Positions 22,795-31,724 of a DNA stretch of 64,000 nt are shown here, piece after piece. Position numbers and translations under genes: made by a program. This DNA comes from Prorocentrum cordatum (lineage: Eukaryota > Sar > Dinophyceae > Prorocentrales > Prorocentraceae). The notes below the pieces were generated by a model. It was given only the letters and a program-made list of their open reading frames with translations. It did not search any database and was not told where the DNA came from. The stretch covers positions 10,001 to 74,000 of the forward strand of contig CAUYUJ010022080.1 in the NCBI GenBank assembly GCA_963575745.1, in the 5' to 3' direction. Within the stretch, counting starts at the first letter, position 1. The number at the start of each line of letters is the position of its first letter.

Positions 22795-23642
22795 TCCCCC
22801 CATCGCCCTGAGGGCATTCGCAGCGAAAATGCTGTGTGCTATGGCATATGTCGCACTCCATAGTTTTGCCGTTGGCATCCTTCGGGCTTCCCCGTCGTCC
22901 CTTACCTTTTCCTGATGTATGCCTACGGTTCCTGCCTGCACCTAAGAATATCTCTTCATGCTGTGGCCTGGTAAGGGATGCTAGGAATGCTGGCGTGCCT
23001 CTGCCGCGCAATCGCCGACGCTTGCCTCCACCCTTACCTCGACCCTTGCCTTTTCCCTCGAGTGCACGTCGGACGACGCGCCGTGCCTTCCGACCTGGCT
23101 TCTTCATAAATCGCCCCCACCTGCGTTTATGCTTCTGGTATCCCAAGAAAAACCATTGCGCCTGTTGCTCTTCCGCGAGGTACGCGGGCACATCGGAGCA
23201 GTCAAGGGCAGCAGCCTCGTCGTCCGAAGACGCGTCGGTGTCGAGGCTGGAGTCGAAGTCGGGCTCAGCAGGTTGCCCCGCAGAGCACGTTGGGGTCGCG
23301 GCTTGCGCGGGGGATGCCGCGTCGGGCGGCCCCCGAAACCTGGCCCTGGAGCCTGGCGAACGAAGCCGGTCCACCAATCTGAGCCAGTAGCGCAGTGGTC
23401 TCCGTTGGTTGCGGATCGTCATTCCAGACGTTATTAGCCGGCTGCCCTGCGTTAGCCTCTACGTGGAAGGTCTCGGTTCGGTGGCCGTGACTGAAGATGC
23501 CACCAATGCTGCCAGGGGGTCCCTCAGCCATGTGTGCATATGACCTCGCGCGTTCATCAAGTGGGGAGTCCAACTGTTGCTGGTCCCTCGGCATGTGGTG
23601 GTTTAGTGGCTGCAGGAGTTGCCGTGCGCGCGATGTCCCCAC
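22468..23642 (-). pseudogene. Gag-like fragment with CX2CX4HX4C zinc knuckle
   Basis: Frames 23,642-23,265 and 23,422-22,649 overlap. The second carries a Lys/Arg/Gly-rich basic segment (GKGKGRGKGGGK) and then a CCHC zinc knuckle beginning CDIC near 22,850, the arrangement of copia-type Gag nucleocapsids. The frame then enters a pure CA/GT microsatellite (22,685-22,790). A different frame, 22,941-22,468, continues beyond it with normal composition. The microsatellite therefore interrupts a former Gag-Pol reading frame. A GCAA-loop hairpin lies at 23,263-23,286, translated as AGQPA. Confidence 0.6.
22685..22790. repeat. C run and (CA)n microsatellite inside the Gag remnant
   Basis: About 18 C residues are followed by an almost pure ACAC tract ending near 22,788. 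It lies just after the zinc knuckle in element sense. Confidence 0.95.
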
Positions 23643-23888
23643 TCCAGGGGCTCTGAATAAAATAATTATTAGAATTTGGATGTCGGAAATATTAAAAATG
23701 CCGTTTCAGCTTCATAGCGGGCGATCTCGAAGCGCGCCGGAGTCTGGTCGATCCGTTCTCCCGCATGGACTCGGAAGTCAATGAGAGCTGTACCAGAGTT
23801 GAGTTGGCGTTTCTCTTCTAGATTCTCGAACTTCGTGCTTAAGAGGAACGCGATATAGGTGACACCATCGGCATGGCGGCCACCTATG

Positions 23889-24362
23889 TTAACGCCAAAA
23901 TTGATATTGCTGGGGAAACTCTCTCATGGCTATGGTCCTCGCGAGGCCTCTCAAGTCACGCTGCAAGGCTGCAGCTTGTTGGGGGGGCGTCATGTTGCCT
24001 GTGGTCACGTTGATCCAGACATGTACCTCGCGGACGAATTCGCGGAAAAATACCTGACTGGACGGGTCCCAATGGGGGCCGGTCGTTCTTGTGTCGTCTC
24101 CGCCCCGCTTATGACCTACCGCGCACCCGATAGCGACCCATGTGAGCCCAAATGCAGTAATACCAACCCAATGGCCTCGCAAGTCGTGGTCGGATGTAGT
24201 CGGTTGGGGTTTTCGATATGTGGTCGTAATAAGCCTGCGTGGGGGTGGAGGCGGCACAATGTCGTATCGCATGTTTCCATGCATTATGTTTTCGAAGAAG
24301 TTTCCAATTGGAATGGGTGGGTGGACTTCAGGAGTGTGGTAGCGCATGGATGTAGGACGCAA
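23889..24362 (-). pseudogene. Retroelement ORF fragment, unknown (157 codons)
   Basis: The open frame has mixed, protein-like composition rather than repeat composition: aromatic and charged residues are evenly spread, with a PPPPP run near residue 38. It is the most 5' recognisable coding piece of the degraded element. A perfect 8-bp hairpin with a TTA loop (24,581-24,599) lies upstream. No domain was recognised. An N-terminal Gag region is the likeliest identity by position. Confidence 0.35.
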
Positions 24363-24580
24363 GTAAGAGGTCTCCGCCTAGGCAGAGGTGTCACTACAGT
24401 GTCCTCGCTATGCTGCGTAATTGTATACATTCCTCCGCGCAAACCCACTGCACACTGATGTTCCACCACGTCAGTAGTCCACCAGATAGTGCCGTGGATG
24501 GTGAGGAGTAAAGCTAAAGCTGACCACCATAGGCCAGCTCCGCTACCAAGTTTGATAGGGATTGGGAGGTCCAGCTAGCA

Positions 24581-24599
24581 GCTTCGCCTTAGGCGAAGC
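24581..24599 (-). repeat. Perfect 8-bp hairpin with TTA loop
   Basis: GCTTCGCC pairs with GGCGAAGC around TTA. It lies upstream of the first ORF of the degraded element. Confidence 0.7.
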
Positions 24600-24819
24600 C
24601 CAGCTCCCGCTCTGTTGTGCCGTAAATAACGATAGTCCCAGTTGTAGGGGGCGAGCCATCTCAAGCAATTTTGGTATCGATGGCACATGGTACACCTCGC
24701 GCTGAGGTGTAGTCAGATCTGGGCGGCCGGCCAGTTTGAGCCAAGCAGCCGCGGATGCACGCTCGTTCGTTTCTATGCACATGCAACGCCCAGCTCACTT
24801 TAAAGTCAAGAAACTCACA

Positions 24820-25075
24820 AGACCGCCCAAAGACAACCCAAGACGCCTTCAAGATGGCCCAAGAGGGCTCCAAGATTGCCCAAAAAACGCTCCGAGAAAC
24901 CCCGAGAAGCCCCCGGGAGGTTCCAAGAGGCCGACAACAGGCCCCAAGAAGCCCCAAGACGCGCCCAAGCGGCCTCCAAGAGGCCCAAAAGATACCCTAC
25001 GCGGCCCCCAAGAGGCGCCCAAACCGCCTCCAAGAAACCCCCGACGGGCTCCCCACGACACCCCAACGCATATAC
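24820..25075. repeat. CCAAGA minisatellite, block 3
   Basis: Units around GCCCCAAGAAGCCCC repeat as in the 3-kb and 9-kb blocks. They begin immediately after the degraded element. Confidence 0.7.
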
Positions 25076-25404
25076 AAAAGGCCTCTGACCTAAAACCCAA
25101 GCACGGTGGCGGGATGGGCCCAAGTTCACTAGGATCCGTCGCCACCTGTCGATTCATCGCAAGGGTACCTGGCGTGCTGGACCTTTTCGGTTTTGGTTTT
25201 GGCTCTTTTTCCAAAAGAACTCCCCCTAGGGCTTCGGCCCGTCCCGCCGGCCATCCGGAAGGCCCGCAATTTTGATCCCGAGAACAATGTTTTGGCATGC
25301 TTCTGGATCTTCAAAATCTGGTTCCCTCAATGGAAATGTACCGGAGCCTATGAAAAGGGAGCTTGGAGGGAAGGTGAATTCCAACATCGTTGATGACTCT
25401 TGGG

Positions 25405-25905
25405 TTTACACTGGTCCTCCTCCTTCTCCTCCTCATCATCGTCCTCCTGCTCTTCCCCCTCCTCCTCCTCGTCCTCCTCCTCCTCCTCCTCCTCCTCTTC
25501 CTCCCCCTCCCCCTCCCCCTCTCCTTCCCCCTCCCCCTCCCCCTCCCGCTGCTCCCCCGCCCCCCCCCTCCTGCTCTTCCTCCTCCTCCTCCTCATCCTT
25601 CTCCTCCTTCTCCTCCTTTTCCTTCCCCTCCACGAGACGGAGACGGCGTGCGCGGGCGCGGATGCGGAGAGCCAGGGGCGGCGGGGGAGGGGGAAAGGGG
25701 CCCTGGCAAGGACGGGGGACGAACGGGAAGGGGTGGGGATGGGCCATGGGGTGCCGAAGGAAACTGTGGAAAACGGGGGGCGGAGGCCGGGAGGACGGGG
25801 GGCCGGAGGCCGTGGAGAACGGGGAGCGGAGGCCGGGGTGCCGAAGGAGGCCGTGGAGGGGCCGTGGAGGACGGGAGGCGGACGACGGGCGTTCGCTCCC
25901 CGTGT
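25405..25905. repeat. CTC-rich array then G-rich tract
   Basis: CTCCTC and CCCTCC runs to about 25,640, then a GC-rich stretch with GGCCGTGGAG-type repeats to about 25,890. Open frames on both strands are compositional. The interval 25,905-26,500 shows no recognised gene. Confidence 0.8.
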
Positions 25906-26500
25906 GACCTGCTTCAGAAGGAGCAGCTCCCTCTCGTGGTCTGGCGAAATGAGCAGGTCGTCCATGGTGTGGAAACCATTCCGCAGCGCCTGTCCCCTCC
26001 TCTTCGTCATCGTCCTCCTCCTCCTCCTCTGCATCCTCATCGGCATCCATATCCCCCTCACCCCTCGTCACCCCTCTTCATCGTGGCCATGCTTGCGCGT
26101 TCGTTTTACAGTTGGCGGGCTTCGTGAAGGACTCGGTGCACAGGGTTTGTATACGATGTGTGCGGAGGTCCAAAACACAATAATGCCGTAGCAACGTTGT
26201 GTGCATCTTCAGATATCACTGCAGTGCGATTTGCATGTCCCATGCCCACCGACTTCGGCACAACACATTCCAAAAATATTGTAATCATGTGCGCGCTTCG
26301 TTCCCCCGATTGCAACTGTCCACGTTGTCACCTGTGCGGATACAGGCTGGATGAGCTCAACGAGCCGATGGAGTCATGCATGCGCGGAATCCCCGTCGTT
26401 TCAGAGTTCGGCATGCCTCTACTACGTCCGTTGCCCCCCCCCCCCCCCCTCTCGCGGGGATCATCAGTCTGCGACGCTGAAGCTTCAGCAACTGAGCAAT

Positions 26501-26506
26501 TCAGTT
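26501..26506. other. Target-site duplication, left copy (TCAGTT)
   Basis: TCAGTT abuts the outer edge of the left LTR and is repeated exactly at 49,587-49,592 outside the right LTR. Because one base is shared by chance, the duplication could be read as 5 or 6 bp. Confidence 0.8.
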
Positions 26507-26847
26507 AGTATTTCCTCTGAGAATCGGGGTAAGAAGACAAAGGAATTAAGATCTCATGTTCACTCTGCTCAGGGAGAGCGGAGGCGGGACGAGACATCGA
26601 TAAGACAGATATCCGTTAAGCTAAACCACTCTATCAGGAATAGGAAGGGAGGAGGAAGGCCGAGGACGGACGACGACGAATCGCCCGCGCGCCCCAGCGC
26701 GCTCATTTTCTCTCCTGCCAGCCGAGGTCGGATGGTTTGAGCAGTTATACAGCTGCAGAAACGCAGCCTCAGTTCACGCGGACAGTGCATTGCATGCAAG
26801 CTAAGTTAAGTTCTAATTGAGTATATGGCGGAGAGGAGCATATTTAC
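26507..26847 (-). repeat. 3' LTR (left copy)
   Basis: 341 bp aligned without gaps to 49,246-49,586, with about 15 substitutions counted by eye (roughly 95.6% identity). In element sense it begins GTAAATATGC and ends AATACT. It lacks the canonical TG...CA ends of most LTRs. It contains none of the miniature hairpins found in the interior. Confidence 0.9.
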
Positions 26848-26858
26848 CCCCCCCGCGG
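26848..26858 (-). promoter_or_regulatory. Polypurine tract next to the 3' LTR
   Basis: Read on the minus strand, a GCGGGGGGGG tract ends exactly at the LTR start, as expected for the plus-strand primer of an LTR element in this orientation. It independently fixes the element's direction. Confidence 0.7.
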
Positions 26859-26941
26859 CGGGCCGCGTAGAGCCCATCCAGCCACGGCGCCCCCGGCCTG
26901 TGCATTTGCACAACCACCGGAGCCAACCCCAAAAAAAGCTT

Positions 26942-28270
26942 TTACGGCTCAACGGTGGCTGCCAGGGGGCCAAGGGCCGAAGAGGCTCGACGTTTCCCAC
27001 CATCGCTATAAATAGTTTCTCTCCGCTGGACCGGCTTGGCCGACCAGTGGAGAGGTCCGCGCCCAACGCGCTTAGCGCGTGGGTAAAGCGTTTTGTATGC
27101 GCCTGCCGCGGGCGGAGTCGCGCGGGCCGCGCTCAGTTGAGGTCCGCGAACGGATCCCATGAACTCTCTCGCCTGGGCGGCACTGGAGGCGGCGGATCTG
27201 AAGTCGCCCATCCTCCCGTCTGCGCGCCCATGCCACGAGGCGTGCGAGAGCGCCCTCTCTCTGTCAGTACCCACAACCAGTGCCGCCTCTCTCGGCGGGA
27301 AATGATGGTCGCGCCCCCACTTTGACAGCCAGGTCCAGTGAGGCAAATTGTACCATTCATCGTTAGTCAGCCACGTGATCCTGTTCCGGTGGAGGTGATG
27401 CCCAACAAAGATTCCATTCGCGTGGGTCGGGTAGGACTGGTCAGGGTCGCATGCGGAGCCGTGTCCTGCGACGCTGCCGGCAGCATCCGAGACAGCGCCT
27501 GCGGCGGCGCCCACCGCCGCGGGCAGCGCAAGGCCGGCGGCATCATCGGCGGCCGCGACAGAGGCATCATCCATGGCTGCGTCGCGCGCGCGTCGCAAAT
27601 CCGACCGATCCCTCGCGTTGGGATCTTGTAGGTTTGCCTCTCTGGTCGGCGCGGCTGAGCCGGCGACGGAACGTGGGGAACCAGTGGCCCCCTCAGACGC
27701 CTGAGCATCTGAGATGCCAGGTCGAAGAGACGGCGTGCGAGACAAAGGTCTTGCCTTTGGTCCAGCAGGCGCGCGTGGCCCCACGATCTCGGCTTCGCCG
27801 TCGTGCTCAGGACCATTATCCCTATTGTTCATAAATTGCAATATACTTCTGGCAGCAGTTGCTGCAGCGACACCATATAGTCCGCATGCAGTGCGGAAAA
27901 GGCCATCTTCCTTGTCCTGAAGATCGGCACCGGGGTCAGGATACTTATCCTGTAGCCAAGTTATGGCCTCTTGTGTTATAGCACCGTGGCGACGGACGTC
28001 ATTCTGCATTTTCCTGCCCATCTTGTGGGCCCATGTTTCTATAATGTCGACTGTCTCAACAGCCGCGCGAATACGGCAGTCCAAGGCATATGCGTCGGTT
28101 CGTTTCTTTGATTCAATTTCATCCGTGCCCATCATCTCGGGACGAATGATTCGCCCCGGGTAACCAATAAAGTGGTCCTCCGATATGAAATAGCTGATTA
28201 TCTCACGAATATCACGAAAATCCTTATGGGTCGAAGGCCCAGTGCCATGTTTTGCGTTGGTGCTAACCAA
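26942..28270 (-). CDS. Accessory ORF of the giant element, unknown (442 codons)
   Basis: This is the last ORF before the 3' LTR. The first ~150 residues are protein-like with a mix of charged and aromatic residues. A Pro/Ala/Gly-rich linker follows around residues 165-300. A Trp-rich segment (WLTNDEW, then HWTWLSKWG) lies near residues 315-335, and the tail is basic. Hairpins at 27,026-27,047, 27,062-27,083, 27,645-27,667 and 27,782-27,805 lie in the linker and tail and are translated; one gives AGSAA. No family was recognised. It overlaps the preceding ORF in a different frame, so a frameshift joins or separates them. Confidence 0.55.
   Translation of the reverse strand: MVSTNAKHGTGPSTHKDFRDIREIISYFISEDHFIGYPGRIIRPEMMGTDEIESKKRTDAYALDCRIRAAVETVDIIETWAHKMGRKMQNDVRRHGAITQEAITWLQDKYPDPGADLQDKEDGLFRTACGLYGVAAATAARSILQFMNNRDNGPEHDGEAEIVGPRAPAGPKARPLSRTPSLRPGISDAQASEGATGSPRSVAGSAAPTREANLQDPNARDRSDLRRARDAAMDDASVAAADDAAGLALPAAVGAAAGAVSDAAGSVAGHGSACDPDQSYPTHANGIFVGHHLHRNRITWLTNDEWYNLPHWTWLSKWGRDHHFPPREAALVVGTDRERALSHASWHGRADGRMGDFRSAASSAAQAREFMGSVRGPQLSAARATPPAAGAYKTLYPRAKRVGRGPLHWSAKPVQRRETIYSDGGKRRASSALGPLAATVEP
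27062..27083 (-). repeat. Miniature hairpin (TTA loop)
   Basis: Outer CCCA/TGGG, one-base bulge, inner CGCGC/GCGCG, loop TTA. The inner stem differs from the common CGGC form, yet pairing is perfect. Confidence 0.85.
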
Positions 28271-28623
28271 TAGTCATCCACTATTTTCTTGATGATCGCC
28301 GGGATCGCATAGTCTGCCGTTCCAGTCATGGTAACCCTGCCGGGTGTAGTAGGGTTTATTCCCGTGTGCTCAATTATGTAATGAGCGGCAACCTCTCGAA
28401 CTTCGTCCCCGAAAAATCTTATTTTAATCAGATGGTCCTCATGGTGAAAGTATACGTGTCTCTCAGGTTCATCAAGTGTGAGGAGTCCATCAGTTATCGA
28501 CGCGGCCTTAGGCCCGCTGATCACTTTGAGATCAAGATCCATTTGTGTCTGTTCGCGCGCTCTCGCGGCTGAGCCGGTGGCATGTCGCAACACAGGAACA
28601 ATAAGACGATGGTCCCGACGCAT
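28198..28623 (-). CDS. Accessory ORF, unknown (141 codons)
   Basis: A compact ORF with balanced composition, including a His/Asp-containing segment (YFHHEDH) near residue 55. It overlaps the 28,270 ORF by about 70 bases in another frame, so the two may be one protein split by a frameshift. No domain was recognised. Confidence 0.45.
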   Translation of the reverse strand: MRRDHRLIVPVLRHATGSAARAREQTQMDLDLKVISGPKAASITDGLLTLDEPERHVYFHHEDHLIKIRFFGDEVREVAAHYIIEHTGINPTTPGRVTMTGTADYAIPAIIKKIVDDYWLAPTQNMALGLRPIRIFVIFVR

Positions 28624-28695
28624 GCCGACCCGTCTTGCAACGGAGTGAGAACTGCGAGTCGGTCGCGCTCTAAAATTGTTCTCCCAGGCGACCGG

Positions 28696-29493
28696 TTACC
28701 TCGCAGGAGGGTTGTCGTTGTTGGCGTTGTTTCCAGTATCTTCAGGTAATACGCCGAACCATGACATGTCAAACTGTATGGTATCATCTATTGTGGCAAG
28801 TGTAGGAACAAAGAGGTTTGCTCTCCTCATGTTGTTGAACCATTGTGCCCAGCCAATCCTAGGAGTGATCAAGTCATGTGGTTCATCAGGCCAGTGAAAT
28901 GCTTGTAGTGCTGGGCAGGATCTGGGGCGAGCGCACTGATCAAAACCAGTCGCCCACAATTTTGGCCACCATTTGTTAATGGGCGGGGTTCGCCTCTGTA
29001 CATTTGTGGCCGAGTGTTCTAGCCACGATATAAATCTCTTGACCAAAGGCCTGAAGTATTGAAAGAAAGGAGCATGTCGCGCCGGAGGCTGAGCCTCGGC
29101 GTTTTCTGGGATCCAAGCTGGAAAGTTTCCCTGCTGGCCGTTGCCAAATATTGTGCGGCTAGCCGCCATTGTGACAAAGCTGGTGACACATTTTCGCTCC
29201 TGCTGATTGTTGTTGGCGACGTTTTTCGCAACGTTAGCAGAAACTCTCCCTTGTCTCTTCATCCGCGCACCCATGTATACATGACAATCCCATGACAGAG
29301 TTCCTTCATCCTCCATAATTATCCAAATACCATGTGCCTCAAGGGATTGCGGGATAGTTTTGTGCCTCCATGTCTGGGTCATGTAATCGTGTGAAACCAT
29401 ATTTGCACCTGATTTGGCAATTACAGACGGGACAATTGGCAAAACCTGTCCTCGCCCAGTGGTAACGGAAACAAAGGAATCTCCCATCGTCAT
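28696..29493 (-). CDS. Accessory ORF, unknown (265 codons)
   Basis: Protein-like ORF with many Trp residues (WPDEPHD, WAQWF) and a QQERKCV segment. A perfect miniature hairpin at 29,081-29,100 is translated inside it, near residue 135. The 3' end runs to 28,696, just before the next accessory ORF. It overlaps the upstream ORF (30,184-29,339) by about 155 bases in another frame. No family was recognised. Confidence 0.5.
   Translation of the reverse strand: MTMGDSFVSVTTGRGQVLPIVPSVIAKSGANMVSHDYMTQTWRHKTIPQSLEAHGIWIIMEDEGTLSWDCHVYMGARMKRQGRVSANVAKNVANNNQQERKCVTSFVTMAASRTIFGNGQQGNFPAWIPENAEAQPPARHAPFFQYFRPLVKRFISWLEHSATNVQRRTPPINKWWPKLWATGFDQCARPRSCPALQAFHWPDEPHDLITPRIGWAQWFNNMRRANLFVPTLATIDDTIQFDMSWFGVLPEDTGNNANNDNPPAR
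29081..29100 (-). repeat. Miniature hairpin (TGA loop)
   Basis: Outer GCCG/CGGC, bulge G, inner AGGC/GCCT, loop TGA. Fully paired apart from the bulge. Confidence 0.85.
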
Positions 29494-30184
29494 CCCACGG
29501 GGTAGATATAATTCGATCTTGAATCGAGGTTTCCAATCTTGGTTCGTGGTCCCAATTAATAATCAGTCTCTCGTCTGTATTCACCCAGGCAATAATCGAC
29601 GCGTTGTCGAAAGTGACCTCGTATGAAGACAATTCACGGTCAAAGAGCACCGTCCAGCGCATCTGATTCGCCTGCCTCACGAGGGAGACAGCTTTGTCGA
29701 TGTCCGCGAATTGTGGTACCTCCCGGGACACCAATGTCCCGTCTGGGCATACTCTGTCCGAGAAGCGGGTGAGTACTCTGCCAGTGAAAACATTGATAAT
29801 ATCCCATTGTTCATAATGCTTGAGATTGGGGAGACATGGCCAGAGGTGGCGCATGTCTTCCACGTGCAAGGCACCCACCTTTGGCGGCTCCCCATTCCGA
29901 GCCTGGTTGCCCATAGATGCTACAGTCTTTATGGTGGGCGCTTGTCCATATCTCCTTTGGCTTAGCCACGGAGGAAAATCCGATGGGGCCAGGCGTAGTC
30001 GGGCAGTTGTAGGCCGGAAGCAAACGCAATAAATCGTAATCTGCGGCATGACAAAGCCCAGAGTTGCCCGTCGGAAAGCCATCATTTCCACTCGTAGATT
30101 CCAAAAATGTCTGTAGTCTCGTAATATGTAGAAGAGATCCGTGACTCCTGACTTGGCCAGGGTCGCACTTGGCCAGGGTCGCAC
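29339..30184 (-). CDS. Accessory ORF with CPVC-type cysteine cluster (281 codons)
   Basis: The C-terminal part contains CPVCNCQIRC, a possible zinc-binding knuckle, followed by a His 8 residues later. The central part has several Trp and paired acidic residues. Hairpin 29,952-29,973 is translated near residue 75. No enzyme family was recognised. Its place in the 3' accessory block of the element is the only functional clue. Confidence 0.5.
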   Translation of the reverse strand: MRPWPSATLAKSGVTDLFYILRDYRHFWNLRVEMMAFRRATLGFVMPQITIYCVCFRPTTARLRLAPSDFPPWLSQRRYGQAPTIKTVASMGNQARNGEPPKVGALHVEDMRHLWPCLPNLKHYEQWDIINVFTGRVLTRFSDRVCPDGTLVSREVPQFADIDKAVSLVRQANQMRWTVLFDRELSSYEVTFDNASIIAWVNTDERLIINWDHEPRLETSIQDRIISTPWDDDGRFLCFRYHWARTGFANCPVCNCQIRCKYGFTRLHDPDMEAQNYPAIP

Positions 30185-30319
30185 GGGACATACATTCTTT
30201 CAATCGAAGCGGTGACGTTGAATGTCCCTGACATGCCCTATAGAATATCGGTGTGGGCATTTCTCTTCCATTGATCTCTCGTAGAGATCTTTTATTGTGT
30301 TTGTCCCACAGAGCGTGGA

Positions 30320-30775
30320 TTAGTGTTCCAACAATCTTGGGGCTGTCTTTGGGGGAAATCCCCAAAACATCGATTGACCCTGCCGGCATTCAGCCAAGGC
30401 GTACGGTTGGAAAGTAAAACCGTCATCATATAACTTCTGCACCAGGTCTCCAAAATAGGCACAGCCTCCTGGCGACCTGGCATAGTCCGAGCAGTGCCTC
30501 GCGATGTATACAGCACATTGGCCTATTATTCTGGTCAAATCATCCGCTCGGAAACTCAGGCCACCCCAGGTGTCCGAACAGCCTAAGGCAGCCGGGTTTT
30601 CACCGTCATCTTCTCCAACTATAAGTGGCCGCAAGCACGCATAGGCGCCCAGAGAAAATCCATCAGGACAGTCATCGGAATGAAACTCGGCTCTCATATA
30701 ATCCTTTGCATACGCGAAAGATCCGTCCTCTTGATTGAGGCCTGCCAATATTGCAAAGAATTGGATCTTCCACAA
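30320..30775 (-). CDS. Accessory ORF, unknown (151 codons)
   Basis: Balanced composition with six or more cysteines scattered (for example CSDTWGG and CSDYARS), suggesting a folded domain. It overlaps the preceding 267-codon ORF by about 100 bases in a different frame. A 16-bp exact tandem duplication (30,151-30,182) lies just beyond it, and frames change there. Confidence 0.45.
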   Translation of the reverse strand: MWKIQFFAILAGLNQEDGSFAYAKDYMRAEFHSDDCPDGFSLGAYACLRPLIVGEDDGENPAALGCSDTWGGLSFRADDLTRIIGQCAVYIARHCSDYARSPGGCAYFGDLVQKLYDDGFTFQPYALAECRQGQSMFWGFPPKTAPRLLEH

Positions 30776-31724
30776 ATTCTGCCATGTATCGAACCGTAAT
30801 TCCCGTTTGCTTGCGGATGGCTTCGACGTCTGGTGGTACAGGGCCCGTGATGTGGGCGTCCTGCAGCATCTGCTTTAGAGGCCCAGGCGTAGCCTGAAGT
30901 ATGCGATGGCGTTCATCTGTTGTCACATACAATCGTTTCTCTATAAATTCAGCAGCATGCCCCACCGTTACTTCTCGGCCCCCATCGTAAGGGTCCCTGT
31001 ACTGCGGCCGTCCCTGTCTTTTATCTGGAGTAGGCGGAAGGCGCAATCTTCGGAATATATTCGTAGACGCCGGTCCATGTGGAAAAGTTTCGTCATCCAT
31101 TGACTCCAGAAAGTGGGGATCTTTCTCGCGCGGGAACTTTGTGCAAAAGCCCACCGATTCTACATCCATTTCTTGTGCTTCCGGGTGGCCTGAGGCCCCC
31201 GGTGGCGACCGAGCTCGGTGTTTGGGAACATGTTTTGTCCCATCATCGTTAATATGTAACGTTCCTTCGTCCGACGGCACTTGTGTCGGACTCGATTGCT
31301 CATCTTGTGCACCACGGCGGCTCTCCTCTTGTTCCGCTCCGGCTGAGCCGGACGGAGGGGCAGGGGGAATAGGCGCTCTGACAATGCCCCCAGAATCTTC
31401 TGCCTTTTTACGTCTTGACCATCGAGGTCCGTCCGCTATCATCGGAGTGCGCACAAAATTCCTGTCCACCTTCAAAATTTGTTCGACGATAGCATTAGCA
31501 AAGTCATTTCACGCGGGGGAATACGTGTTAATCTGCTCCAGCTCGTCTGGTATACTCATCTCGTACATGCTTTTCGCTGCCTTGATGTATGATGCAGCAG
31601 CAACTCTGGACCTCTTCATCAGAACAGTGTTGTCCTGGGCGTCATTTGCCCTCGATTGCAGCCCTCGCAAGCGGTAAAAGAAGTCTTTTTCATTTCTCAA
31701 TTGAACTGGATTTCGGATATTCAA
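30672..31724 (-). CDS. Accessory ORF region, unknown (71 + 267 codons)
   Basis: A short ORF (31,724-31,509) and a 267-codon ORF (31,475-30,672) follow each other. The second has a Pro/Gly/Ser-rich, charged N-terminal half and a more ordered C-terminal half containing PGPLKQMLQDAHITGP. Hairpins at 31,181-31,202 and 31,334-31,355 are in the low-complexity half; the latter gives SGSAG in translation. No domain was recognised. Confidence 0.45.
31181..31202 (-). repeat. Miniature hairpin (TGA loop)
   Basis: Outer CCGGG/CCCGG, bulge T, inner GGCC/GGCC, loop TGA. Confidence 0.85.

Larger units (their letters stand above)
20395..24620 (-). mobile_element. Degraded copia-type retroelement fragment (Gag region)
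   Basis: Minus-strand frames overlap from 24,362 leftward to about 20,400 with repeated frame changes. One segment carries a Gag zinc knuckle. Others are Pro/Asp/Glu-rich or unrecognised. No protease, integrase or reverse transcriptase was recognised, so only a Gag-side fragment appears to remain. A hairpin motif with GCAA loop recurs at 20,691-20,704, 22,435-22,455 and 23,263-23,286, with a weaker copy near 21,305. Terminal repeats were not found. The element lies in the same orientation as the giant LTR element to the right but is distinct from it. Confidence 0.55.
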
